In this document: piece by piece, positions 9,304 to 17,473 of the stretch
Layout of the letters: every line of letters begins with the position of its first letter
Numbering within the stretch: the stretch's first letter is position 1
Origin: Microbacterium binotii
GTDB lineage: Bacteria; Actinomycetota; Actinomycetes; Actinomycetales; Microbacteriaceae
Assembly (NCBI RefSeq): GCF_021398715.1
Contig: NZ_CP090347.1
Coordinates: forward strand, 2,480,001 to 2,544,000
Direction: 5' to 3'
Length of the DNA stretch: 64,000 nucleotides
The notes under the pieces: model-generated
The model's database searches: none
What the model saw: only the letters and a program-made list of their open reading frames with translations
Told to the model about the DNA's origin: nothing
Program-made: the position numbers and the translations under genes

Positions 9304-9309
9304 TAGAAT
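9304..9309 (+). promoter_or_regulatory. -10 box for leaderless trpS
   Basis: TAGAAT, then 6 nt, then GTG 9316. This is a textbook actinobacterial leaderless arrangement. Confidence 0.7.
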
Positions 9310-9315
9310 CGACGG

Positions 9316-10320
9316 GTGAGCAAAGCGCGCCTGTACTCCGGAATGCAGCCTTCGGCCGACTCCCTCCAGATCGGCAACTACATCGGGGCCCTGCTGCAGT
9401 GGCGCGACCTGCAGGAGTCCTACGACGCGTTCTTCTCCGTCGTCGACCTCCATGCGCTCACGCAGCCGAACGACCCGGCAGAGCTCCGTGCGAAGACCCG
9501 GCGCACCGCCGCCCAGTACATCGCCGCCGGTATCGAGCCGTCGAAGTCGGCGCTGTACGTGCAGTCGCACGTTCCCGCGCACGCCGAGCTGGCATGGGTC
9601 CTGTCGACGATCACCGGCTTCGGTGAGGCGGGGCGCATGACGCAGTTCAAGGACAAGTCGCAGCGGTACGGCAGCGACGCGACCAACGTGGGCCTTTTCA
9701 CCTACCCCGTGCTGATGGCGGCCGACATCCTGCTGTACCAGACCAACGTGGTGCCCGTCGGCGACGACCAGAAGCAGCACGTCGAGCTGACCCGCGACCT
9801 GGCCGAGCGCTTCAACGCGCGGTACGGCGAGACCTTCACCGTGCCGACCCCCGTGATCCGACAGGACACGGCCCGCATCTACGACCTGCAGAATCCGACC
9901 TCGAAGATGTCGAAGTCGGCGGAGTCCGACGCGGGTGTGCTGTGGCTGCTCGACGACCCGGCGGTCAACGCGAAGAAGATCATGCGCGCGGTGACCGACT
10001 CCGAAGGCGTCGTGCGGTACGACCGCGAGACCAAGCCCGGCGTGTCGAACCTGCTCGTGATCTTCGCCGCCCTCACGGGCCGGCAGATCCCCTCGATCGA
10101 GGACGAGTTCGCGGGCCGCGGCTACGGCGACTTCAAGAAGGCGCTGGCGGAGGTCGTCGTGTCGGAGTTCGGCCCGGTGCGCGAGCGCGCCCTGGCCATG
10201 CTCGACGACCCCGCCGAACTCGACCGCGCCCTGGCCGTCAATGCGCAGAAGGCCTCGGCCGTCGCTGAGCAGACCCTCGGCGACGTCTACGACCGCATCG
10301 GCCTCCTCCGCCGCAGCTGA
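9316..10320 (+). CDS. trpS: Tryptophanyl-tRNA synthetase
   Basis: Charges tRNA-Trp with tryptophan. Class I synthetase, 334 aa, usual bacterial length. The HIGH-equivalent is SLQIGNYIGAL (the first His is replaced, as in other TrpRS) and the KMSKS loop is exactly KMSKS in TSKMSKSAES. GDDQKQHVELTRDLA is the tryptophan-site region. Leaderless GTG start. Followed directly by a palindromic repeat region rather than another gene. Confidence 0.97.
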   Translation: MSKARLYSGMQPSADSLQIGNYIGALLQWRDLQESYDAFFSVVDLHALTQPNDPAELRAKTRRTAAQYIAAGIEPSKSALYVQSHVPAHAELAWVLSTITGFGEAGRMTQFKDKSQRYGSDATNVGLFTYPVLMAADILLYQTNVVPVGDDQKQHVELTRDLAERFNARYGETFTVPTPVIRQDTARIYDLQNPTSKMSKSAESDAGVLWLLDDPAVNAKKIMRAVTDSEGVVRYDRETKPGVSNLLVIFAALTGRQIPSIEDEFAGRGYGDFKKALAEVVVSEFGPVRERALAMLDDPAELDRALAVNAQKASAVAEQTLGDVYDRIGLLRRS

Positions 10321-10357
10321 CCCCTGCCGCCCCACCCGGGCGGCCGTGTGGTCCGCT

Positions 10358-10432
10358 GGCCCGAACTCCTGCAGAACCGCCCCGCAGGCCCGGCCCGACC
10401 GGCGAAAGCGACGGATTGCAGGAGTTCGGGCC
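10358..10432. repeat. Palindromic element, family A copy 1
   Basis: Perfect 16-bp inverted repeat, arms GGCCCGAACTCCTGCA (10358-10373) and its complement (10417-10432), enclosing 43 bp. The interior matches copy 2 closely (GACCGGCGAAAGCGACGGAT shared). It could form a long cruciform or RNA hairpin. Confidence 0.85.
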
Positions 10433-10509
10433 GACGGCGGCGAGCCCCGGGTAACCGGAGTGGGCACGCGCTCGTCGCCGCATGCCCAGCGCCGTGATGG
10501 CCGCATCCG

Positions 10510-10582
10510 GTCCGAACTCCTGCAGAACGGCGCCGCGGGCCCGGCTGGACCGGCGAAAGCGACGGATTGCAGGAGTTCGGAC
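10510..10582. repeat. Palindromic element, family A copy 2
   Basis: Perfect 15-bp arms GTCCGAACTCCTGCA (10510-10524) and complement (10568-10582). The outermost bases differ from copy 1 but pairing is kept on both sides, a covariation that argues for selection on the stem or for gene conversion between arms. Confidence 0.85.
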
Positions 10583-10656
10583 ACCTCACGCCGTCGAGCG
10601 GCGGATGCGGGCGACGACACAGTCACCCGCGGCCACCGCACCACGAGGAATGGCGT

Positions 10657-11496
10657 TCAGTCGCTCGCTCTGCTGCGACCCCCGCCCCGCCGACGAGCGA
10701 GTACCGCGCGGAGGGCGGCGCGCACCGCATCCGGACGGTGGAAGATGTCCTCCGCCAGGATGCGGATCGTCACGTAACCCAGCTCGGCCGCAGCGAGGTC
10801 GCGGCGCCGGTCTCTGATCTGTTGCGAGAGGTCGCCGTGGAACGCGCGGCTGTCACACTCCACGATGAGCCAACCGTCGACGAGCAGATCCACCCTCCCC
10901 ACGCCCGGAAGGCTGACCTGCAGCGCAGGACGGTATCCCAAACTCCGCAGCATCAACCGCACGAGCGTCTCTGAGCCCGCTTCGGCCCGCGCGTCGATGA
11001 GCTTGCGCAGTGATCGGTAGCGCCGCGGAAGTCGGTCGAAGACGGCGTCGAGATCGACCGCGTCGATCAAGCCCAGGTGCAACGCGCTGTCGAGACTCGC
11101 GACGGCGACCCGGGGCGACTGACAGCGACACGCCTGAGCGAGCGCCTCCACCAGATCGGCTTGGAGATCCCCGCGGGCGCACGTGGACTCACGCCAATGC
11201 GCCCGGATACCGCGGTGACGACGCGGCAGGCGCGAGTCCGTACGGTCGAACTGCAAATGGGTTTCATCAGGAGACAGGGTGAAAACACCCAGAGCGCCCA
11301 GCAGTGACACGCAGTCGAGACGGCCGCCCCAGCGGGCAGCGAGGAGGTGCGACTCATGCAGACCGCCCCAGACGTACCGACCCCGTCGCACCCGGATGAG
11401 GTCGCCGCAGTCGAGCGCGTGCCGAATCGTCGCACGGGTGTAGCCACGGAGGCGAAGCTCCGCGGTGCGCAGGTATGACGGCGAGGCCAGCAGCAT
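10657..11496 (-). CDS. Nuclease gene 1: winged-helix-like N-terminus plus Vsr/DUF559-like nuclease C-terminus
   Basis: Function unknown. 279 aa. Residues 10-45 resemble the AbiEi-type N-terminal DNA-binding domain (TAELRLRGYTRATIRHAL, then RVRRGRYVWG). Residues 176-250 look like a DUF559/Vsr-like PD-(D/E)XK core: E176, D203 in RVDLLVDG, E213-x-D215 in IVECD, H220, and a following Arg/Asp-rich helix. The same acidic spacing occurs in the genes at 34317 and 63008. Start ATG 11496 is the first codon consistent with this domain; longer in-frame starts run into palindrome copy 3. Family A palindromes flank it on both sides. It could be an AbiEi-type antitoxin relative, an orphan nuclease, or a repeat-associated protein. 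Confidence 0.72.
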   Translation of the reverse strand: MLLASPSYLRTAELRLRGYTRATIRHALDCGDLIRVRRGRYVWGGLHESHLLAARWGGRLDCVSLLGALGVFTLSPDETHLQFDRTDSRLPRRHRGIRAHWRESTCARGDLQADLVEALAQACRCQSPRVAVASLDSALHLGLIDAVDLDAVFDRLPRRYRSLRKLIDARAEAGSETLVRLMLRSLGYRPALQVSLPGVGRVDLLVDGWLIVECDSRAFHGDLSQQIRDRRRDLAAAELGYVTIRILAEDIFHRPDAVRAALRAVLARRRGGGRSRASD

Positions 11497-11623
11497 GCCG
11501 ACAGCCTCACGGAGCTGACAGACCCATCCGCGAGAAGAGGAGCCGGCGCGAGCAACTCGCCGTGAGCCTCGGCCGGTGGAGGACTCTCCCAGCGCGGAGC
11601 CGAATCGATCGCAGAGCCCGCTC

Positions 11624-11695
11624 GGCCCGAACTCCTGCAAAACCCTCCGCGCGGGGCCGGCGGGAGCAGCGGACGCCCGATGTGCAGGAGTCCGG
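11624..11695. repeat. Palindromic element, family A copy 3
   Basis: Left arm GGCCCGAACTCCTGCA (11624-11639) against TGCAGGAGTCCGG (11683-11695), one mismatch. The interior differs from copies 1-2 but is almost identical to copy 4, so each flank carries a recently duplicated pair. Confidence 0.82.
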
Positions 11696-11757
11696 TACGC
11701 AGCAGTGGAGCGGAAGGAACGGCGGCACCGAACGCGCACCCGTTAGGAGCCCGCTGG

Positions 11758-11829
11758 GCCCGAACTCCTGCAAAACCCTCCGCGCGGGGCCGGCGGGAGG
11801 AGCCGACGCCCGATGTGCAGGAGTTCGGG
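11758..11829. repeat. Palindromic element, family A copy 4
   Basis: Perfect 14-bp arms CCCGAACTCCTGCA (11759-11772) and complement (11816-11829), with an inner CTCCGC/GCGGGAG-like imperfect stem. Confidence 0.82.
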
Positions 11830-11903
11830 TCGCGATCCGGCGCCGCGAGCGATGCGTGCCCGACCAGGCCGGTAGACGTGGCGGGGGTAGGACGTGGCGG
11901 GGG

Positions 11904-12635
11904 TCAGCCGCCGGCGAGGGCGTCGACGGCGAAGCGGATGTGGCGCTCTGCGAGGTCGGCGGCGGCGGCACCGTCGTGCCGCTCGATGGCGTCGAGCAGC
12001 TCGACGTGCTGCGTGTGCAGGATCGCGGCCAGTCCCTCCCAGTCCCGGTAGTCCCGGAGGGCATCGAGGATGCGGCTGCTCAGCGACTCCCGGATCGCCA
12101 CGGTCATCGAGGCGACGAGCCTGTTACCGCCGGCCTGTGCGATCGCGACGTGGAAGGCCGTGTCGGTGTCGTTGTACTCCGCAGGGCCGAGCCCGGCGAC
12201 GGCGCCCGCGTCGAGCGCCGTGCGGATCGCGGCGATGGCCTCGGCATCCGCGTTCCGCGCGGCGAGTTCGGCGCTCGATCGTTCGAGCACGATGCGTGCC
12301 TCGATGACGTCGGGATAGGGGTAGTTCGCGAGAGCGGCGTGCAGCCGAAGGAATCGGGTCAGCGCGGCGTCCGGCAGCGCAGCCACGAACGTGCCCGCGT
12401 CTGCGCCCGCACCGACCTGGGCGCGCAGAACGCCCTGCCCCTCGAGGACGCGCACGGCCTCGCGGACGCCCGCGCGGCTCACGCCCAGACGTGCGGCGAG
12501 CTCGCGCTCCGAGGGGAGCGGGTCATCGACCTGCAGCGACCCCGACATGATCTGGTCCTCGATGGCCTGGATGACGAGTTCGTGCGCGCGACTGCGCTGC
12601 ACGGGTGCCCATTCCGGGGTGCGCTGATCTGTCAC
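11904..12635 (-). CDS. FadR-type GntR family transcriptional regulator, probable lactate regulator
   Basis: Metabolite-responsive DNA-binding repressor. 243 aa. The N-terminal winged helix has [31 protein letters not shown], the GntR signature. The C-terminal all-helical FCD domain shows metal/ligand residues in [30 protein letters not shown] and [13 protein letters not shown]. Start GTG 12635 has GAGAGGA 7 nt upstream; an ATG at 12668 is possible but lacks such a site. It diverges from lldD, and a GGTCAGACC palindrome of LldR type lies in the shared promoter, so it probably controls lldD in response to lactate or a similar hydroxy acid. Confidence 0.85.
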   Translation of the reverse strand: MTDQRTPEWAPVQRSRAHELVIQAIEDQIMSGSLQVDDPLPSERELAARLGVSRAGVREAVRVLEGQGVLRAQVGAGADAGTFVAALPDAALTRFLRLHAALANYPYPDVIEARIVLERSSAELAARNADAEAIAAIRTALDAGAVAGLGPAEYNDTDTAFHVAIAQAGGNRLVASMTVAIRESLSSRILDALRDYRDWEGLAAILHTQHVELLDAIERHDGAAAADLAERHIRFAVDALAGG

Positions 12636-12676
12636 CGGAGTATCCTCTCGCCTTCGAGCCGAACGCACCCGGCGGG

Positions 12677-12705
12677 TTGACGTCGCCGAGGCCGGGGTCT
12701 ACTGT
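12677..12705 (+). promoter_or_regulatory. Promoter of lldD (-35/-10)
   Basis: TTGACG (12677-12682), 17-bp spacer, TACTGT (12700-12705). Transcription would start near 12712, inside the operator that follows. Confidence 0.7.
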
Positions 12706-12712
12706 ACCGCAG

Positions 12713-12723
12713 AGGTCAGACCA
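12713..12723. promoter_or_regulatory. LldR-like operator
   Basis: AGGTCAGACCA fits the FadR-subfamily operator shape TGGTNNNACCA, with one mismatch on one side. It sits at the predicted lldD start site, a position suited to repression by the divergent GntR protein. Confidence 0.65.
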
Positions 12724-12769
12724 ATCGATACGCCCTCTGCGCCGCGTACTCCCACCTCGAAGGACGATC

Positions 12770-14026
12770 ATGAGTCCCGTCAGCCGACAGCTCCCCGATC
12801 CGCGCGAACTGCTCGAGCTCATGCAGTTCAAGACACCCGATCTGAACGCCAAGCGTCGCCGCCTCTCCGCAGCGCTGACGATCGACGACCTGCGCCGCAT
12901 CGCGAAGCGCCGCACCCCGAAGGCCGCCTTCGACTACACCGACGGTGCGGCGGATGCCGAGATCTCGCTGCAGAGGGCTCGCCAGGCGTTCCGCGACATC
13001 GAGTTCCACCCCTCGATCCTGCGCGACGTGTCGCGGGTCGACACCAGCACGATGATCTTCGGCGGTCCCTCCGCGCTCCCGTTCGGCATCGCACCGACCG
13101 GCTTCACGCGCCTCATGCAGACCGAGGGCGAATACGCCGGCGCCGCTGCCGCCGGTGCCGCCGGCATCCCCTTCACCCTCTCGACGCTCGGAACGACCTC
13201 GATCGAGAACGTGAAGGCCACCAACCCGAACGGCCGCAACTGGTTCCAGCTCTACGTCATGCGCGACCGGGACATCTCCTATGGCCTCGTCGAACGGGCG
13301 GCCAAGGCGGGCTTCGACACCCTGTTCTTCACCGTCGACACCCCCGTCGCGGGTGCGCGTCTGCGCGACAAGCGCAACGGGTTCTCCATCCCGCCGCAGC
13401 TGAGCATCGGCACGATCGTCAATGCGATCCCCCGCCCCTGGTGGTGGTTCGACTTCCTCACCACGCCCAAGCTCGAGTTCGCGTCGCTGACCACCACGGG
13501 CGGCACCGTCGGCGAACTGCTCAACAACGCGATGGACCCGTCCATCTCCTTCGAGGACCTCGACATCATCCGTTCGCTCTGGCCCGGGAAGATCGTCATC
13601 AAGGGCGTGCAGAACGTCCCGGATGCGCGCAAACTCGTCGATCTGGGCGTCGACGGCCTCGTTCTGTCCAACCACGGCGGGCGCCAGCTCGACCGCGCCC
13701 CGATTCCCTTCCATCTGCTGCCTGACGTCGTGCGCGAGGTCGGACGGGACACCGAGATCGCGATCGACACGGGCATCATGGACGGCGCCGACATCGTCGC
13801 CTCGATTGCGATGGGGGCGAAGTTCACCCTCATCGGCCGCGCGTACCTCTACGGCCTCATGGCCGGCGGGCGGGCGGGCGTCGACCGGGCGATCGCCATC
13901 CTCGCCGAACAGGTCGAGCGCACGATGAAGCTGCTCCAGGTGAGCGAGCTCGCCGAGCTGACACCGGCTCACGTGACCCAGTTGCAGCGTCTCGCACCGC
14001 GCGCGACAAGCGACGTAAGGGTCTGA
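12770..14026 (+). CDS. lldD: FMN-dependent alpha-hydroxy-acid dehydrogenase, probable L-lactate dehydrogenase
   Basis: Oxidises L-lactate (or a related 2-hydroxy acid) to the keto acid with FMN, passing electrons to the respiratory chain. 418 aa. TIM barrel with the family signature SNHGGRQLD (active-site His and Arg), [20 protein letters not shown] around FMN, and [29 protein letters not shown] binds phosphate. Start ATG 12770 has AAGGA 6 nt upstream. About 30 residues precede the usual start of the barrel. Divergent from its likely regulator. Lactate oxidase or mandelate dehydrogenase activity cannot be excluded. Confidence 0.9.
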   Translation: MSPVSRQLPDPRELLELMQFKTPDLNAKRRRLSAALTIDDLRRIAKRRTPKAAFDYTDGAADAEISLQRARQAFRDIEFHPSILRDVSRVDTSTMIFGGPSALPFGIAPTGFTRLMQTEGEYAGAAAAGAAGIPFTLSTLGTTSIENVKATNPNGRNWFQLYVMRDRDISYGLVERAAKAGFDTLFFTVDTPVAGARLRDKRNGFSIPPQLSIGTIVNAIPRPWWWFDFLTTPKLEFASLTTTGGTVGELLNNAMDPSISFEDLDIIRSLWPGKIVIKGVQNVPDARKLVDLGVDGLVLSNHGGRQLDRAPIPFHLLPDVVREVGRDTEIAIDTGIMDGADIVASIAMGAKFTLIGRAYLYGLMAGGRAGVDRAIAILAEQVERTMKLLQVSELAELTPAHVTQLQRLAPRATSDVRV

Positions 14027-14035
14027 CGCGCACGG

Positions 14036-14041
14036 TAGCGT
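14036..14041 (+). promoter_or_regulatory. -10 box for leaderless GNAT gene
   Basis: TAGCGT, 6-nt gap, ATG 14048. Confidence 0.65.
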
Positions 14042-14047
14042 GACGGA

Positions 14048-14614
14048 ATGCTGCCCGTCACCCTTCGCACCGCGCGGCTCGAGCTGTCGGTGCCGACCGC
14101 ATCCGACGCTCCGGCCATCTACGACGCGTGCCAGGATCCTGCCATCGGGCACTTCACGACCGTCCCCTCGCCGTACCTGCGCGCGTACGCCGACGAGTTC
14201 GTGGCGCAGACGGCCGAGCGCTGGGACGACTTTTCGGACGCCACGTGGGCCATCCGTCGCGACGGCGCACTGTCGGGGATGATCGGCCTGCACCATCTGC
14301 AGGAGACCGGATCGGCGGAGCTCGGTTTCTGGGTGGCGGCCGAGGCGCGCGGTCAGGGCATCGTGCGGGAGGCGTCGGAGGCCGTCATCGACTGGGGCTT
14401 CTCGACCGACGCGCTCGCGCTCGAGCGTCTGGAGTGGCGCGCCGCCGTGGGGAACACGGCATCCGCTCGGGCGGCTCGGGCACTGGGCTTCCGGTTCGAG
14501 GGGACTCTGCGCCGAGCTCTGCGCAACGGCCACGGCGAGCGCAGCGACGGCTGGATCGCGAGCCTGCTCGCGACGGATGATCGCACGCCGCAGGAGTGGC
14601 CGATAGCCCTCTGA
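14048..14614 (+). CDS. GNAT family N-acetyltransferase (RimJ/RimL-like)
   Basis: Acetyl-CoA-dependent acetyltransferase of unknown substrate. 188 aa. N-terminal LRTARLELSVPTASDAPAIY is typical of the RimJ/RimL-like subgroup; the acetyl-CoA-binding region is ELGFWVAAEARGQGIVREAS, followed by ERLEWRAAVGNTASARAARALGFRFEG. That subgroup often acetylates ribosomal-protein N-termini or small amines. Leaderless ATG. It sits between lldD and the glycosylase gene without an operon signal. Confidence 0.88.
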   Translation: MLPVTLRTARLELSVPTASDAPAIYDACQDPAIGHFTTVPSPYLRAYADEFVAQTAERWDDFSDATWAIRRDGALSGMIGLHHLQETGSAELGFWVAAEARGQGIVREASEAVIDWGFSTDALALERLEWRAAVGNTASARAARALGFRFEGTLRRALRNGHGERSDGWIASLLATDDRTPQEWPIAL

Positions 14615-14633
14615 CGCCGTCGGCGGTGCGTGG

Positions 14634-14639
14634 CAGGAT
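14634..14639 (+). promoter_or_regulatory. Possible -10 box for the glycosylase gene
   Basis: CAGGAT, 6-nt gap, ATG 14646. The first base departs from TANNNT, so this is weaker than the other leaderless cases. Confidence 0.4.
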
Positions 14640-14645
14640 GTCGCC

Positions 14646-15509
14646 ATGCCCGAGATGCCGGAGGTCCAGGGACTCGTCGACTTCCTCGGCGCGCGCCTGA
14701 CCGCTCTGGAGATCACTCAGGCACGGGTCAGCGCGATCTCGGCGCTGAAGACCTACGACCCGCCGATCGACGCCCTCGTCGGTGCCCACGTCGCATCGGT
14801 CGCCCGCCGCGGCAAGTTCGTCGACATCGCGACGGATGCCGGAGCGCACCTCGTGTTCCATCTCGCGAAGGCGGGCTGGCTGCGCTGGCACGACACCCTG
14901 CCGACGACAGTGATCAAACCGGGCCGCTCCCCCATCGCACTGCGGGTGGGCTTCGCCGACGGTTCGGGGTTCGATCTGACCGAAGCGGGAACCAAGAAGT
15001 CGCTCGCCGTGTGGGTGGTGCGCGACCCCGCTGATGTCCCCGGCGTCGCCCGGCTCGGTCCGGACCCGCTGGAGCCCGCCTTCACGCGCGACGCCCTGGC
15101 GGCGCTTCTCGCGGGACGCCGCACGCAGATCAAGGGGGTCCTGCGGGATCAATCGATCATCGCCGGGATCGGCAACGCCTACTCCGACGAGATTCTCCAT
15201 GTCGCCCGGCTCTCGCCGTACGCGTTGGCAGCCACGCTCGACGCCGCCGAGATCGACACCCTGCACACCGCGACGATCGACACGCTGCGCGATGCGGTCG
15301 AGGCCGCATCCGGCAGGCCTCCCGCCGAGCTGAAAGACGCGAAGCGGCGCGGGATGCGGGTGCACGGCCGCAAGGGCGAGGCGTGCCCCGTGTGCGGCGA
15401 CATCGTGCGGTCGGTGTTCTTCGCCGACAACTCGCTCGAGTACTGCGCCACGTGCCAGACCGGCGGCAAGGTACTGGCGGATCGGCGGCTGTCGCGTCTG
15501 CTGAAATGA
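14646..15509 (+). CDS. Fpg/Nei family DNA glycosylase/AP lyase
   Basis: Removes oxidised bases from DNA and cleaves the abasic strand. 287 aa. N-terminus MPEMPEVQ supplies the catalytic Pro2 and Glu3 after Met removal. The helix-two-turn-helix region IKGVLRDQSIIAGIGNAYSDEILH is present, and the C-terminal zinc finger has CPVC...CATC with 16 residues between pairs. The first Pro-Glu motif is PEM rather than PEL, as in actinobacterial Fpg-like/Nei2 members, so it may not be the main 8-oxoguanine enzyme MutM. Start chosen because Pro must be residue 2. Confidence 0.92.
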   Translation: MPEMPEVQGLVDFLGARLTALEITQARVSAISALKTYDPPIDALVGAHVASVARRGKFVDIATDAGAHLVFHLAKAGWLRWHDTLPTTVIKPGRSPIALRVGFADGSGFDLTEAGTKKSLAVWVVRDPADVPGVARLGPDPLEPAFTRDALAALLAGRRTQIKGVLRDQSIIAGIGNAYSDEILHVARLSPYALAATLDAAEIDTLHTATIDTLRDAVEAASGRPPAELKDAKRRGMRVHGRKGEACPVCGDIVRSVFFADNSLEYCATCQTGGKVLADRRLSRLLK

Positions 15510-15559
15510 GCGGCGTGACGGTGCATGTCCGGGAATGAAACGGACCATCCGGCGTTGAC

Positions 15560-15565
15560 TAGACT
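15560..15565 (+). promoter_or_regulatory. -10 box upstream of the FMN riboswitch
   Basis: TAGACT would start transcription near 15572, where the aptamer begins. No clear -35 is seen. Confidence 0.5.
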
Positions 15566-15571
15566 CAGTGC

Positions 15572-15720
15572 AGAACGTGCTCCGGGGTCGGTGAGAATCC
15601 GAACCGGCGGTGACAGTCCGCGAGCGTGATCCTCCGTGAGGAGGGGATCGCCGATCCGGTGGAACTCCGGGACCGACGGTGATGCGACGCAGGTCGCGAG
15701 TCCGGATGGGAGGCGCACGA
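15572..15720 (+). ncRNA. FMN riboswitch (RFN element)
   Basis: Cis-acting aptamer that binds FMN and lowers rib expression. Conserved blocks in order: GTGCTCCGGGGTCGGTGAGA, then ATCCGAACCGGCGGTGACAG, then AGTCCGCGAG, a variable stem (CCTCCGTGAGGAGG), GATCCGGTGGAACTCCGG, GACCGACGGTGA and AGTCCGGATGGGAGGC. All RFN helices can be formed. It ends about 70 nt before the ribD start. Confidence 0.95.
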
Positions 15721-15788
15721 GCGCTCAGCGGTGTGTCCGCGAGCGCCGCGACGGCTACCCGGAGCCCGCCGATCAGGAGGCCCGAGAC

Positions 15789-16844
15789 ATGCCGGTGAGC
15801 GAGACCGAGGAACGCGCGATGGCGCGAGCGCTGGAGCTTGCCCGGCGAGGCCCCGTCGGCGTGAACCCGCAGGTGGGCGCTGTGCTCCTCTCCCCCGACG
15901 GCGACGTGATCGCCGAGGGCTGGCACCACGGCGCCGGAACGGCCCACGCCGAGGTCGACGCGCTGTCTCAGGCGGACCCGGATGCGGTGCGCGGCGCGAC
16001 CGCCGTGGTCACCCTGGAGCCGTGCAACCACACCGGCCGGACCGGCCCGTGCGCACTCGCGCTCATCGAGGCGGGTGTCGCCCGGGTCGTCTACGCGATG
16101 AGCGATCCCACCCCGACCGCATCCGGCGGCGCCGAGCGCTTGCGCGCGGCCGGCGTCGAGACCGAGTCCGGCGTGCTCGCGGACGAGGCGCAGGAACTGC
16201 TCGCCTCGTGGGCGGAAGCGCAGCGACTGGGGCGGCCGCACGTCACCCTGAAGTGGGCGCAGAGTCTCGACGGCCGCGCGGCGGCAGCAGACGGCTCCAG
16301 CCAGTGGATCACCGGCCCCGAGGCTCGCGAGGACGTGCATCGTCGGCGCGCGGGTGCCGACGCGATCATGGCCGGCACCGGCACCGTCCTCGCGGACGAC
16401 CCGGCGCTGACCGCACGCACACCCGACGGCGAACTACGGCCGACGCAGCCGCGACCCGTCGTGGTCGGCGAACGCGACATCCCCGCCGACGCCGCCGTGC
16501 GCCACCATCCGAAAGAGCCCTGGCATCTGCGCACGCGCGATCTGCACGAGGTCCTGGCCACCCTGCACGAACGCGGTATCCAACGGGTGTTCGTGGAAGG
16601 TGGCCCCCACCTGCAGAGCGCTCTGCTGCGGGAGGGCCTCGTGGACGAACTGCTCACCTACGTCGCCCCGGTGCTCCTCGGCGGCGACCGCGTCGCCCTC
16701 GACGACCTCGGCGTCGCCGACATCTCCCAGGCGCGCCGCCTGCAGCTGATCGAGACCCGCCGGCTCGGCGACGATCTGCTGCTCATCTCGCGGCCCGCCG
16801 CATCCGCAGAAGAATCCGCCTCCGATCGAGAAGGAGCCCACTGA
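15789..16844 (+). CDS. ribD: Bifunctional diaminohydroxyphosphoribosylaminopyrimidine deaminase / reductase
   Basis: Second and third steps of riboflavin synthesis: deamination then NADPH reduction of the ribosyl side chain. 351 aa. Deaminase domain first, with zinc ligands in HAEVDAL and PCNHTGRTGPC; the reductase domain follows, with TLKWAQSLDGRAA, SQWITGPEAR and FVEGGPHLQSALL. Start ATG 15789 has AGGAGG 9 nt upstream; the frame extends back into the riboswitch but cannot be coding there. First gene of ribD-ribE-ribBA-ribH, under the FMN riboswitch. Confidence 0.96.
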   Translation: MPVSETEERAMARALELARRGPVGVNPQVGAVLLSPDGDVIAEGWHHGAGTAHAEVDALSQADPDAVRGATAVVTLEPCNHTGRTGPCALALIEAGVARVVYAMSDPTPTASGGAERLRAAGVETESGVLADEAQELLASWAEAQRLGRPHVTLKWAQSLDGRAAAADGSSQWITGPEAREDVHRRRAGADAIMAGTGTVLADDPALTARTPDGELRPTQPRPVVVGERDIPADAAVRHHPKEPWHLRTRDLHEVLATLHERGIQRVFVEGGPHLQSALLREGLVDELLTYVAPVLLGGDRVALDDLGVADISQARRLQLIETRRLGDDLLLISRPAASAEESASDREGAH

Positions 16845-17473
16845 TGTTCACCGGGATCGTGGAAGAGATCGGCACCGTCACGCACACGGAGCCCTCGGGC
16901 GACGGCGTGCGCCTGACGGTCACCGCCCCTCGAGCGGTATCGGATGCGGCGCATGGCGACTCGATCTCCGTCTCGGGCGTGTGCCTCACGGTCATCGATC
17001 AGGGCGAGGACTGGTTCACCGCCGACGTCATGCGCCAGACGCTCGACGTCACCGCGATCGGCGGTGTCGTCGCGGGAACGCCCGTCAACATCGAGCGCGC
17101 GACGGCCGCCGGCGGACGCCTGGGCGGCCACATCGTGCAGGGCCACGTCGACGGCACGGGCCGCGTGCTGGAGGTGCGCCCCGGCACCGAGTGGCGGGTC
17201 ATCCGTATCTCGCTGCCCCGAGACCTGGCCCCGCTCGTGGTCGACAAGGGATCGATCGCCCTCGACGGCGTCTCCCTCACGGTCAGCGCCGCGAGCGACC
17301 CGTCGGCCGAAGACGCCTGGTTCGAGGTGTCGCTGATCCCCGAGACCCTCGCCGCCACCACCCTCGGCGAGCGTGTCGCGGGCGACGTCGTCAACCTGGA
17401 GACCGACATCCTCGCGCGCCACGTGCAGCGACTGCTGGCCTTCGCCCCCGCAACGGAAGGTGGCTCGCGATGA
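16844..17473 (+). CDS. ribE: Riboflavin synthase alpha subunit
   Basis: Converts two lumazines to riboflavin and a pyrimidine. 209 aa, two tandem lumazine-binding barrels: the first begins MFTGIVEEIGTV and has GVCLTV; the second begins GHIVQGHVDGTG and has DGVSLTV. Start ATG 16844 overlaps the ribD stop (TGATG), with GAAGGAG 7 nt upstream. Known as ribE or ribC depending on organism. Confidence 0.96.
   Translation: MFTGIVEEIGTVTHTEPSGDGVRLTVTAPRAVSDAAHGDSISVSGVCLTVIDQGEDWFTADVMRQTLDVTAIGGVVAGTPVNIERATAAGGRLGGHIVQGHVDGTGRVLEVRPGTEWRVIRISLPRDLAPLVVDKGSIALDGVSLTVSAASDPSAEDAWFEVSLIPETLAATTLGERVAGDVVNLETDILARHVQRLLAFAPATEGGSR

Larger units (their letters stand above)
10321..10656. other. Intergenic stretch with two palindromic elements
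   Basis: 336 bp between trpS and nuclease gene 1. It contains family A palindromes at 10358-10432 and 10510-10582. I see no other gene, RNA or promoter of note in the rest. Confidence 0.7.
11497..11903. other. Intergenic stretch with two more family A palindromes and a short tandem repeat
   Basis: 407 bp upstream of nuclease gene 1. It holds palindromes at 11624-11695 and 11758-11829, and a 15-bp tandem duplication (GACGTGGCGGGGGT, 11875-11904). No convincing gene is seen. Confidence 0.65.

Noticed and set aside
9244..9316. T-box or Trp leader upstream of trpS.
   Set aside because: The -10 box is 6 nt from the start codon, so there is no transcribed leader in which such an element could lie.
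10358..11829. Four similar repeats considered as a small CRISPR array.
   Set aside because: Repeats are palindromic pairs with conserved interiors and lie on two sides of a gene, not regularly spaced with unique spacers; no cas genes.
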